From CAMCYM01 sp041191165 (GTDB lineage Bacteria; Bacteroidota; Bacteroidia; Flavobacteriales_D; Sanyastnellaceae), in assembly GCA_041191165.1 (NCBI GenBank), contig JBEEPJ010000017.1:1-17584 (forward strand): a stretch of 17,584 bases of DNA, in the 5' to 3' direction. Numbering within the stretch: the stretch's first letter is position 1; each line of letters begins with the position of its first letter. Shown in pieces: positions 11,201-17,584 of this stretch. A model generated the notes under the pieces. The model saw only the letters and a program-made list of their open reading frames with translations. It searched no databases and was not told where the DNA came from. A program made the translations under genes and the position numbers.

Positions 11201-12997
11201 TCAGCGTTTGAGCGGTAGGGTTACCGTGAGGCGTTCGCGATGGCTGGACAGCCGTTCGACGATGACCCGGGCCGTGATGGCCTGGAGCTGTTGCATCACA
11301 TCGCGCCAAACCGGAATGCGCTGTGACTCTTGGCCTGTGAAAATCCCCTTGAGGGCCTTGGAGGCTTCTGTGTGTTCAGAGGCCAGGCTAAATCGCCACT
11401 CCCGGTCTTCTTGCTCCACCCGAATGTCAATCGGCTGATTGGTGGCATCGAGTTCGCGAAAACGCTGAAGCAACTGGCGTAGGGTTCTTCGCACTTCGGT
11501 GGTCAAAGTGACATGCGCATCTTCCGCAACTTCCCATCGGATGGGGAGCATGAGCTCGGCGTCCAGCTCTCGGAGGAATTCCCGTATCTCCTGTAAATCC
11601 TCTCGGGCGTGTTCTGCGTCCTGCGGGAGGTCGGTCAGCTCCTGCCATCCCTGCAGAGTTGCCAGACTGCGCAAACGAACCACCCGGCTTCGCTCCGAAC
11701 GCAGCGCGCGTTTCATCCGCTGGTTGTGCAATCCCAATCCCAGGGCGACCAACAAGAGCAGGGCAACCCACCAAGGCCACATTCCCGCGCGATGGGGCAG
11801 GGGTTGGGCCGATTGAATCGAAGCTACCGCCGCATCGAAGGGGTCGGGGTCTTCAGTAGGTTGCGGCATCAGCGACTTGGCTGCGGCCAAACCGGCAGGG
11901 CGCGCGAGGAGCATCCCGCTTTGCAAGGTGTCCAGTTGCCAGAGCGATGCGAGTGCGCCTTCGGGATTGCCCCGCGCTCTTTCGAACTGCGCATGTCCGC
12001 GCAACGCCTGTGCCAAGAGCATCTGATTGCCTGCAACTCCGGCGAACCGGATGGCCTGCTCGTGGGCGAATACAGCTTCGATCTCTCTGCCGGCCGCGAA
12101 TGCACTGCGCGCCATCCGCATGTATGCGTCCGCTTTCGCTTCATCGTCCTTTTCCGGAGCCTTGGCCAGCATCTCATTTGCCCAAACCCACGCCTGCTCG
12201 TGTAGTCCCTGCGCCTCGATCGCATCGTGAATCGCGCTCCGAACGGCTTGCGCCTCGATTTCCGGAAGGGTGAGTAGGCTCTGATGCAAGGAGGCCAAAT
12301 CCGAATCTTCCAATCTCTTCGTCTCGAAGAGTTGGCTCAACACCTTGATCTTCCGCAGTTCCACCTGCACGGCTGGCGTGACGCCATCCTGTGCGATGTG
12401 GTGCAGCAGGCGGTCTACAGCGGATTCTGCGGCCCGGAATTCGCCCCGCGCGAAGGCGATTCGCACCTGCAAGGTGAGGAGTGGTGCAGACTGGGGTTGT
12501 CGCTCCAATTCACGGTCCACCAACTCCATCGCCCGTTCATCTTCGTGCAAGGACATCCAACGTTCGGCCAGGGCTTGTACCAGTTCCAGCCGGTCCGATG
12601 AATTGCAGCCGATCAGCCCTTGTTCTGCCTGTTCCAGCTCCCACTGGGCCTCTTCGGTGTGGCCGGTGCTGAGATAGATGGTGGCGATGCCCCGGTGTGC
12701 CTTCGCGAGTTGGCAGAGGTCGAAGGTGTGATTCATCACCCCCCGGTAGCGGGTCAGCGCCGAGACGGGTTTGTCGTGGAGCAAGAGCGAGTCGGCTTGC
12801 CGGAGCAAGGCCTGCGCTTCGGGACTTGGACCCTGTGCGGTCTGGGGCTGTTGGCCGGATGCCGTGCTGAGGGGAGAGCAGGCAAAAAGAATCCAAAACA
12901 CCCCAATTGCCATCTGCAATAGATGCTGGGGCAGCAAGGCAACCTCCTGAAAACGGAATAGTTGCATCTTGTTGGGACGCGGGCCTGTTGTGAACAT
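11201..12997 (-). CDS. TPR membrane protein with degenerate histidine-kinase-like C-terminus
   Basis: The 598-residue reading begins at an ATG 6 bases after a TAGGTTCG box; ATGs at 12967 and 12913 are alternatives. A hydrophobic export signal (IGVFWILFACSPLSTASG, about 31-48) is followed by a periplasmic helical region rich in TPR-like helix pairs to about residue 370. A transmembrane segment (about 405-426, WPWWVALLLLVALGLGL) and a basic cytoplasmic linker come next. The last 120 residues recall the HATPase_c half of LytS/NarX-type kinases: VRRTLRQLLQRFRELDATNQPIDIRVEQ, then a final LTVTLPL strand. The N-box Asn and the Gly-rich ATP lid are absent, and no phospho-acceptor His motif is clear. 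It resembles Bacteroidota TPR sensor kinases that have lost catalysis. No regulator gene is adjacent. The TPR assignment is moderately sure; the kinase ancestry is inference. Confidence 0.8.
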   Translation of the reverse strand: MFTTGPRPNKMQLFRFQEVALLPQHLLQMAIGVFWILFACSPLSTASGQQPQTAQGPSPEAQALLRQADSLLLHDKPVSALTRYRGVMNHTFDLCQLAKAHRGIATIYLSTGHTEEAQWELEQAEQGLIGCNSSDRLELVQALAERWMSLHEDERAMELVDRELERQPQSAPLLTLQVRIAFARGEFRAAESAVDRLLHHIAQDGVTPAVQVELRKIKVLSQLFETKRLEDSDLASLHQSLLTLPEIEAQAVRSAIHDAIEAQGLHEQAWVWANEMLAKAPEKDDEAKADAYMRMARSAFAAGREIEAVFAHEQAIRFAGVAGNQMLLAQALRGHAQFERARGNPEGALASLWQLDTLQSGMLLARPAGLAAAKSLMPQPTEDPDPFDAAVASIQSAQPLPHRAGMWPWWVALLLLVALGLGLHNQRMKRALRSERSRVVRLRSLATLQGWQELTDLPQDAEHAREDLQEIREFLRELDAELMLPIRWEVAEDAHVTLTTEVRRTLRQLLQRFRELDATNQPIDIRVEQEDREWRFSLASEHTEASKALKGIFTGQESQRIPVWRDVMQQLQAITARVIVERLSSHRERLTVTLPLKR

Positions 12998-13003
12998 GCC
13001 CCA

Positions 13004-13011
13004 CGAACCTA
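13004..13011 (-). promoter_or_regulatory. Start-proximal -7-like element (TAGGTTCG)
   Basis: On the minus strand TAGGTTCG matches TAnnTTTG with one mismatch and ends 6 bases before the ATG at 12997. An A/T-rich tract lies upstream but no clear TTG. It would separate the TPR gene from the operon ending at 13087. Confidence 0.35.
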
Positions 13012-13086
13012 CTCTTTTTCTTTGGGAAAAATTGGGATGAGCACTAGAATTTATCGCCTGCTACCCGTTGAAAACGCGAGTGCCGG

Positions 13087-14091
13087 TTACTCATTCCAAA
13101 CCACATCCGCCAGGACGCGGCCCACCGCCTCCAAGGTCGCGGCATCGATGATGTCCATGTTGTCTTGGTGGGTGTGGTGGAATGCACCGTATCCCATGGC
13201 CCGGACTTGAAGTTCGTAATGGACGATGTTCGCGCTGGGAATGCCCGCCAGCTCCGACACGAAAAGGTTGTCATCCACGGTCTGCGGGGTGACCTCGTTC
13301 TGGAACAGCTTTTCATACCCCAACCCACGGGCCGCGTTCCAAATCTTCTCGACCACCTGGGGCGCATATTCCATGGAAGTTCCTTCCCGATTGAAAACGG
13401 CGTTCTTTCCGCCGACCATATCGAGCAGGATGCCGTATTTCGCGCGGTAGCCGAAACGATGGGGTTGTTGGGCCCAGAATTGACTGCCCAAGCACCACTC
13501 CGTGTAGCTCTGGGGTTCCGCGGACAGTCGGTCCCATTCGGGTCTGCCGTAGTCCTCGGCATCGAAGAAGATGATATCCACCCCCACCCGGGCGGGCTGG
13601 GACTGCAGGAGCCGGGCGATTTCCAAGAGGACCCCTACTCCTGACCCCCCGTCATTCGCTCCGAGGATGGGTTCGCGGGTTCGGACGGAATCTTTGTCGG
13701 CAAAGGGCCGCGTGTCCCAGTGGGCATAGAGCAGAATGCGCTCGGTGGCATCGGGACGATAGGAACCGATGATGTTGCGAATGTCCAACCAAGTTCCGTC
13801 GTACGCCTGGACGCGTCCGGATTGCACGGTCACCTGGGCCCCGTGCCGGTTGAGCTCTTGAATGAGCCAATCTCCGGCCTTTCGATGGCCTTCTGTGTTG
13901 GGAACCCGCGGGCCAAAGGCGACCTGTTGCGCAACGTAGGCGTAGGCGGAATCCTTGTGAAAGGCCGGAGCCTCCACACGGGGCTTCTGGACTTTTTCCG
14001 TCGCCGCATTGTCCTTCGTCTCATCACATCCCAGGCCCAGCAGGACCAAGATGACCGCCCCACACCAGGGAGATTTCACCCTGCGCATCAT
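13087..14091 (-). CDS. M28-family zinc enzyme (aminopeptidase or glutaminyl cyclase-like), lipoprotein
   Basis: From the ATG at 14091 the protein is 334 residues. The N-terminus AVILVLLGLGC gives a plausible lipoprotein signal with Cys22. The M28 fold is clear: AHWDTRPFAD (His124, Asp126), ILGANDGGSGVGVLLEIA (Asp147), FFDAEDYG (Glu179, Asp180), GILLDMVGG, and a C-terminal His-rich HHTHQDNMD. Zinc-binding order is His-Asp-Glu-Asp-His as in M28. From recall, WCLGSQFWA after FFDAEDYG is shared with Bacteroidota enzymes related to Porphyromonas glutaminyl cyclase, which makes N-terminal pyroglutamate on exported proteins. An aminopeptidase role remains possible. The ATG overlaps the cysS TGA as ATGA, so translation is probably coupled. 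It is the last gene of the threonine dehydrogenase-cysS operon, and acts in the periplasm or at the membrane. Confidence 0.9.
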   Translation of the reverse strand: MMRRVKSPWCGAVILVLLGLGCDETKDNAATEKVQKPRVEAPAFHKDSAYAYVAQQVAFGPRVPNTEGHRKAGDWLIQELNRHGAQVTVQSGRVQAYDGTWLDIRNIIGSYRPDATERILLYAHWDTRPFADKDSVRTREPILGANDGGSGVGVLLEIARLLQSQPARVGVDIIFFDAEDYGRPEWDRLSAEPQSYTEWCLGSQFWAQQPHRFGYRAKYGILLDMVGGKNAVFNREGTSMEYAPQVVEKIWNAARGLGYEKLFQNEVTPQTVDDNLFVSELAGIPSANIVHYELQVRAMGYGAFHHTHQDNMDIIDAATLEAVGRVLADVVWNE

Positions 14092-15566
14092 TGTTGGCTC
14101 CATGTGGTCCCGTCTTTTCCGTCTTTTATCTGGATGCCAATCTCACTCAACCCGTTTCGGATTTGATCGGCGAGGGCGAAGTTCTTATCGGATTTGGCCT
14201 GCTGGCGCAATTGCAACAAGAAGTCCATCAAGGGGGCTGTCAGTCCCCCCATATCGGTGGTGGCGTCAATCCACACCAGCCCCAAAACTTCGCCGCCCCA
14301 CGCGTCGAAAAGGCGGGTGAGTTGCGCTGCCGCAGGCTTGCCGCAGGCCTGTCGACCTTCGCGGAACGCGTGAACGAGCTTGGCTGCATCGAAGAGCACC
14401 GAAATCAGCACCGGGGTATTGAAGTCATCGTTCATTGCGGCGAAGCACCGCTCCTCGAGGGCGGCCACCTCTGCCAAGCCCGCGTCATCAGGGCCCTGTG
14501 CGGTCCAATCGGCCAGCGCCGCTCTCGCTTGACTGAGCCGTTCAAACCCCCTTTCCGCAGCTTGGAGCGCTTCATTGGAGAAGTCGAGCGTGCTGGCGTA
14601 GTGGCCTTGGAGCATGAAAAACCGCACCGTGTTGGCCGCGTATCCGCGTTCCAGGAGCGGGTGATTGCCGGTCAGCAGTTCCTCCGGAGTGAACCCGTTG
14701 CCCTCCGACTTCGCCATCTTGCGTCCGTTGACGGTGAGCATATTGCCGTGCATCCAGTACCGCACTGGCATGGGTTCGCCATGGGCTGCCACGTTCTGGG
14801 CAATTTCGCATTCGTGGTGGGGGAACTTGAGGTCCATGCCTCCGCCGTGGATGTCGAAGGAGGTGCCCAAGTACTTGGTGCTCATGGCCGAGCACTCGAG
14901 GTGCCAGCCGGGGAAGCCCACACTCCAAGGCGATGGCCAGTGCATAAGATGGGACGGGTCCGCCTTTTTCCACAGGGCAAAGTCCAGCCCATCGCGCTTG
15001 GCATCTTGCCCATCCAGCACCCGGGTCTGCGTGAGCAGCTCGTCGATTTTTCGACCGGAAAGCGCTCCGTAAGGGTGGGTTTCGTTGAACTTTCTGACGT
15101 CGAAGTACACACTTCCGTCAGATACGTAGGCCAAACCCGCATCCAAAATGGACTGAATCAACTCGATTTGCTCCACAATGTGCCCAGTGGCCGTCGGTTC
15201 GATGGAGGGAGGCAGGATGTTGAACAGCCGCATGACGTCATGGAAGTCGTTCGTGTAGCGCTGAACGATTTCCATGGGCTCGAGGTTCTCCAACTTCGCC
15301 TTGCGGCCGATTTTATCTTCACCGGCGTCAGCGTCGTCCGTCAAATGGCCTACGTCCGTGATGTTGCGCACGTATCGAACCTGGTAACCAATGAAGGTCA
15401 AGTAGCGGTAGACCGTGTCGAAGGTCAGAAAGGTCCGCACGTTGCCCAAATGCACATTGGAGTAAACCGTAGGGCCACATACATACATCCCCACTCTTCC
15501 GGGCACGAGGGGCTCAAACCTCTCCTTCACGCGAGTGAGGCTGTTGTATATGCTGAGGGTCTGCAT
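14088..15566 (-). CDS. cysS: Cysteinyl-tRNA synthetase
   Basis: The 492-residue class I synthetase charges tRNA-Cys in the cytoplasm. Cys30 in MYVCGPTVYSNVHLGNVR is a zinc ligand and HLGN (39-42) is the HIGH-type motif. Zinc is completed by Cys225 in GWHLECSAM and the HHECE stretch (250-254). FDIHGGGMDLKFPHHECEIA and YWMHGNMLTVNGRKMAKSEGN follow, where KMAKS (283-287) is the KMSKS loop. A helical anticodon-binding region fills the last 150 residues. The ATG at 15566 gives a normal N-terminus and lies 19 bases after the threonine dehydrogenase stop, so the two are likely cotranscribed. The stop overlaps the M28 gene start. There is nothing unusual in the catalytic motifs. Confidence 0.98.
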   Translation of the reverse strand: MQTLSIYNSLTRVKERFEPLVPGRVGMYVCGPTVYSNVHLGNVRTFLTFDTVYRYLTFIGYQVRYVRNITDVGHLTDDADAGEDKIGRKAKLENLEPMEIVQRYTNDFHDVMRLFNILPPSIEPTATGHIVEQIELIQSILDAGLAYVSDGSVYFDVRKFNETHPYGALSGRKIDELLTQTRVLDGQDAKRDGLDFALWKKADPSHLMHWPSPWSVGFPGWHLECSAMSTKYLGTSFDIHGGGMDLKFPHHECEIAQNVAAHGEPMPVRYWMHGNMLTVNGRKMAKSEGNGFTPEELLTGNHPLLERGYAANTVRFFMLQGHYASTLDFSNEALQAAERGFERLSQARAALADWTAQGPDDAGLAEVAALEERCFAAMNDDFNTPVLISVLFDAAKLVHAFREGRQACGKPAAAQLTRLFDAWGGEVLGLVWIDATTDMGGLTAPLMDFLLQLRQQAKSDKNFALADQIRNGLSEIGIQIKDGKDGTTWSQQ

Positions 15567-15585
15567 GGCGGTTGAAGGAGCGAGG

Positions 15586-16539
15586 TCAGGCCTTCATGAC
15601 GCGGGAGGACCAAGCCTCCAGCATGCATTGGGTGAGTTCTGCGATGCCCACGCGCGGTTGCCAGTTCCAGTCTTGGCGCGCGGCGGTGTCATCGATGCTC
15701 TTGGGCCAGCTGTCCGCGATGGCCTGGCGGTGGTCAGGTGCGTACTGAATCTCAAATTCGGGAAGGTGCTGCCGAATGGCTCCGGCGAGCTGTTCCGGGT
15801 TGAAACTCATAGCGCCGAGGTTGTAAGAGGTGCGCACACGGATGGCCTCGGAAGGGGCGTCCATAAGGTCGAGGGTTCCCCGAACGGCATCCTCGATGTA
15901 CATCATCGGCAAGCTGGAATCAGGTCGCAGGAAGCAGGAATAGGTTTGGCCTAAAGCGGCAAACTTGAAGATGTCCACGGCGTAATCCGTCGTGCCTCCT
16001 CCCGGCTCAGAGCGGTGGCCGATCAGGCCCGGATAGCGGATGCTGCGGACGTCAACCCCGTAACGGCGGTGGTAATAATTGCACCACCATTCGCCGGCTT
16101 GCTTGGAAATGCCGTACACGGTCGTGGGATCCAAGGGCGCGTTCTGAGGGACGTGGTTTTTGGGGGTAGCTGGGCCAAACACCGCAATGGAACTCGGCCA
16201 GAACACTTTCTCTACTTTCCCCTCCCGTGCGCACTCGAGCACGTGGAGCAGCGAGGTCATGTTCAGGTCCCATGCCGCCAAGGGGCGCGCCTCACCGGTC
16301 GCGGAAAGCATCGCGGCGAGGTGGAATACCGTGCTGAACGGCCCCCGGTCCAATACCGCGCGCAACGCGTCCCCGTCCGTGGCATCGAGGTGCACATAAG
16401 GGCTCCGCAACACCTCCTCATTCTCCGGAACCCGAATGTCCGCCACGGTCACGTTTTCTACGCCCCACTTTTCCTGTAAAGCGAGCACCAACTCCACCCC
16501 GAGCTGCCCGGCAGCGCCGATGACCAAATGCTGTTTCAT
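15586..16539 (-). CDS. L-threonine 3-dehydrogenase, SDR (epimerase-like) type
   Basis: The 317-residue protein is an extended short-chain dehydrogenase. The Rossmann motif GAAGQLG (8-14) binds NAD, Asp35 follows in TVADI, WPSSIAVFG supplies the catalytic Ser (116-117), and YGISK gives Tyr142 and Lys146. RYPGLIGHRSEPGGGTTDYA is characteristic of SDR-type threonine dehydrogenases, known from flavobacteria and animals, which oxidise threonine to 2-amino-3-ketobutyrate on the way to glycine. It is unrelated to the zinc MDR-type Tdh of E. coli. I chose the ATG at 16539; the upstream TTG at 16548 adds three residues only. An exact TATTTTTG box ends 6 bases before the ATG. It is first in an operon with cysS and the M28 gene, and divergent from the QueA-family gene. 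A related nucleotide-sugar epimerase is the main alternative. Confidence 0.92.
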   Translation of the reverse strand: MKQHLVIGAAGQLGVELVLALQEKWGVENVTVADIRVPENEEVLRSPYVHLDATDGDALRAVLDRGPFSTVFHLAAMLSATGEARPLAAWDLNMTSLLHVLECAREGKVEKVFWPSSIAVFGPATPKNHVPQNAPLDPTTVYGISKQAGEWWCNYYHRRYGVDVRSIRYPGLIGHRSEPGGGTTDYAVDIFKFAALGQTYSCFLRPDSSLPMMYIEDAVRGTLDLMDAPSEAIRVRTSYNLGAMSFNPEQLAGAIRQHLPEFEIQYAPDHRQAIADSWPKSIDDTAARQDWNWQPRVGIAELTQCMLEAWSSRVMKA

Positions 16540-16545
16540 GTCCCC

Positions 16546-16553
16546 CAAAAATA
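16546..16553 (-). promoter_or_regulatory. Start-proximal -7 element (TATTTTTG)
   Basis: On the minus strand TATTTTTG is an exact TAnnTTTG match ending 6 bases before the threonine dehydrogenase ATG. No TTG is seen at 17-21 bases upstream. It predicts a leader of only a few bases. Confidence 0.5.
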
Positions 16554-16598
16554 GGGCATTAAGGCGTTTCGTGGCTGATTTGCGCGATACTTGGGTCT

Positions 16599-16606
16599 TA
16601 TCTTGG
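16599..16606 (+). promoter_or_regulatory. Start-proximal -7-like element (TATCTTGG)
   Basis: TATCTTGG matches TAnnTTTG with one mismatch and ends 4 bases before the GTG at 16611. A TTTG at 16579-16582 lies 16 bases upstream, slightly short of the usual spacing. Confidence 0.4.
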
Positions 16607-16610
16607 CTAC

Positions 16611-17584
16611 GTGGAATCTGAAGCTTTTGACTATCTGCTGCCTGAAGAGCGGATTGCCATCTATCCGGCTTCTCCGCGATCTTCCGCCCGGTTGTTGCAT
16701 TGGAGGTCAGCCGGGGATTGGAGCCATCACACGGTTCATGACCTCGGTGTAAATCCAGACTTGCTCGGAAAGGGCGCCCAACTCTGGCACAATATTTCCC
16801 GTGTGATCCGGGCGCGATTCAGCGTGGTCCGGTCCACCGGAGGGGTGATGGAGGTGTTGTTGCTCGAGCCGCTGCACGCACCCATTGATGCCGTGTTGGC
16901 TCAGGAAGGCGCGTCAGCGTGGCGGTGCATGGTCCGCGGTGGGAAACGTTGGACCGGGGGATGGGTCGATGCTTTTTTGGAGGGAGAATCCCGACTTCGT
17001 CTCGAACTGTTGCAGGTCGAGTCTTCAGGCACCCGTCTGGTGCGATTGCACCCTTCCCCGGGGAGAACATTGGGGGATTGGCTGGACCGTTTGGGCTCTT
17101 TGCCCCTGCCGCCCTATTTGGGTCGGTCTGCTGAACCGGAAGATGATGTTCGATACCAAACCATCTACGCATCAGCCTTGGGAAGTGTGGCAGCGCCCAC
17201 TGCTGGACTTCATTTCGATGAGGAGGTTTGGGCTGGAATCCAGGGTTATGCCTCGGTTCACGCCGTGACGCTTCACGTGGGTGCCGGGACCTTCAAGCCA
17301 TTGGGGGATGCAGGCGTGGGTGGCCATCAAATGCATGCGGAACAGGTTTTTTTAAATCGGAGTGAGCTGGAAGCCCTGGCGGTGAGGGGTGTGCGTCGGG
17401 TGGCCGTGGGTACGACCACCTTGCGGACCTTGGAGAGCTTTTTCTGGTGGGCCCGTTTGTGGCGGGATTCCGGAGTCTATCCGCCACATCTGCCCCAGTG
17501 GGAATGGAGGAGAGATTCGGGAGCTGGGGATGACTGGACCATTGAGGATGCAGCGCTTTGGGTGCTTGAGCAGGCCGCGGATAA
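16611..17584 (+). CDS. QueA-family S-adenosylmethionine:tRNA ribosyltransferase-isomerase, C-terminus missing
   Basis: The frame is open for 324 codons from a GTG at 16611 to the right edge, so the end is missing. The start FDYLLPEERIAIYPASPRSSARLL is the QueA N-terminus. Later hallmarks are LPLPPYLGRSAEPEDDVRYQ, GSVAAPTAGLHF, HVGAGTFKP, HQMHAEQV and RRVAVGTTTLRTLESF. QueA transfers the ribosyl part of S-adenosylmethionine to preQ1 at tRNA position 34 to form epoxyqueuosine. The normally conserved FNDTRVIPARL reads WHNISRVIRARF here, so it may belong to a second, divergent Bacteroidota QueA-like group, and substrate identity is less sure. For that reason I give no gene symbol. The GTG start lies 4 bases after a -7-like box and fits the family N-terminus. 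Divergent from the threonine dehydrogenase gene, 71 bases between starts. Confidence 0.88.
   Translation, partial: MESEAFDYLLPEERIAIYPASPRSSARLLHWRSAGDWSHHTVHDLGVNPDLLGKGAQLWHNISRVIRARFSVVRSTGGVMEVLLLEPLHAPIDAVLAQEGASAWRCMVRGGKRWTGGWVDAFLEGESRLRLELLQVESSGTRLVRLHPSPGRTLGDWLDRLGSLPLPPYLGRSAEPEDDVRYQTIYASALGSVAAPTAGLHFDEEVWAGIQGYASVHAVTLHVGAGTFKPLGDAGVGGHQMHAEQVFLNRSELEALAVRGVRRVAVGTTTLRTLESFFWWARLWRDSGVYPPHLPQWEWRRDSGAGDDWTIEDAALWVLEQAAD

Noticed and set aside
14091..15575. 494-codon open frame on the plus strand, antisense to cysS
   Set aside because: It mirrors cysS almost exactly, its product has no recognisable domain and is rich in His, Arg and Val as expected from a reverse-complemented GC-rich gene, and cysS is certain.
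16885..17268. 127-codon plus-strand frame near the right end
   Set aside because: It is an out-of-frame reading inside the QueA-family gene, which is open from 16611 to the window edge.
1..17584. Mobile element, CRISPR array, defence or secondary-metabolite cluster
   Set aside because: I found no transposase, integrase, terminal inverted repeats, spaced direct-repeat array, or toxin-antitoxin or restriction genes. The tRNA has no duplicated 3' end that would mark an integration site.

Overview
The window reads as ordinary chromosome from a GC-rich member of the Bacteroidota, probably close to Flavobacteriales. The reasons are the Bacteroidota-type promoters (TTTG or TTG upstream, TAnnTTTG near the start), lipoproteins with Bacteroidota-like signal peptides, a PhoR/PhoB-like pair whose kinase has the 'DGGL' core segment usual in flavobacteria, an SDR-type threonine dehydrogenase, and a TolB-annotated MA-like protein typical of the phylum. 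The placement is inference from family recall, not from a search.

Layout. Positions 1-804 (minus) hold the N-terminal part of a secreted MA-like protein that runs off the left edge. It is divergent from a metallo-beta-lactamase-fold hydrolase (874-1539, plus). A minus-strand block follows: sensor kinase (1516-2535) and response regulator (2537-3217), preceded in transcription by pheT (5756-8266), a PlsC-like acyltransferase (4410-5759) and a two-domain VOC protein (3331-4413). The last three are joined by 4-bp GTGA and ATGA overlaps. The pheT promoter lies back-to-back with the promoter of a tRNA-Pro(GGG) gene (8398-8470), which has a hairpin in its leader and a good intrinsic terminator. Next come a small conserved hypothetical protein (8573-8920, plus), a small lipoprotein (8974-9351, minus), and a cyclophilin-type isomerase (9382-10176) overlapping pheS (10176-11198) by one base. 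A TPR protein with a kinase-like but catalytically eroded C-terminus (11201-12997, minus) faces pheS tail to tail. The last minus-strand operon is threonine dehydrogenase (15586-16539), cysS (14088-15566) and an M28-family zinc enzyme (13087-14091). A QueA-family gene (16611 onward, plus) runs off the right edge.

How the genes work together. Three aminoacyl-tRNA synthetase genes (pheT, pheS, cysS), a tRNA gene and a tRNA-modification gene make this a translation-rich neighbourhood. Envelope and regulatory genes (PhoR/PhoB-like pair, acyltransferase, lipoproteins, TPR kinase-like protein) are interspersed. I see no insertion sequence, prophage, CRISPR array or defence island, and no stretch over about 300 bases without a gene or RNA.

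The most distinctive signal is regulatory. At six starts an exact or one-mismatch TAnnTTTG element ends only 4-6 bases before the start codon, which predicts leaderless or nearly leaderless transcripts. Other points worth a look are the degenerate kinase-like domain, the pheT-acyltransferase-VOC coupling and the divergent QueA-family protein. I did not find a convincing, wholly new multi-gene system.
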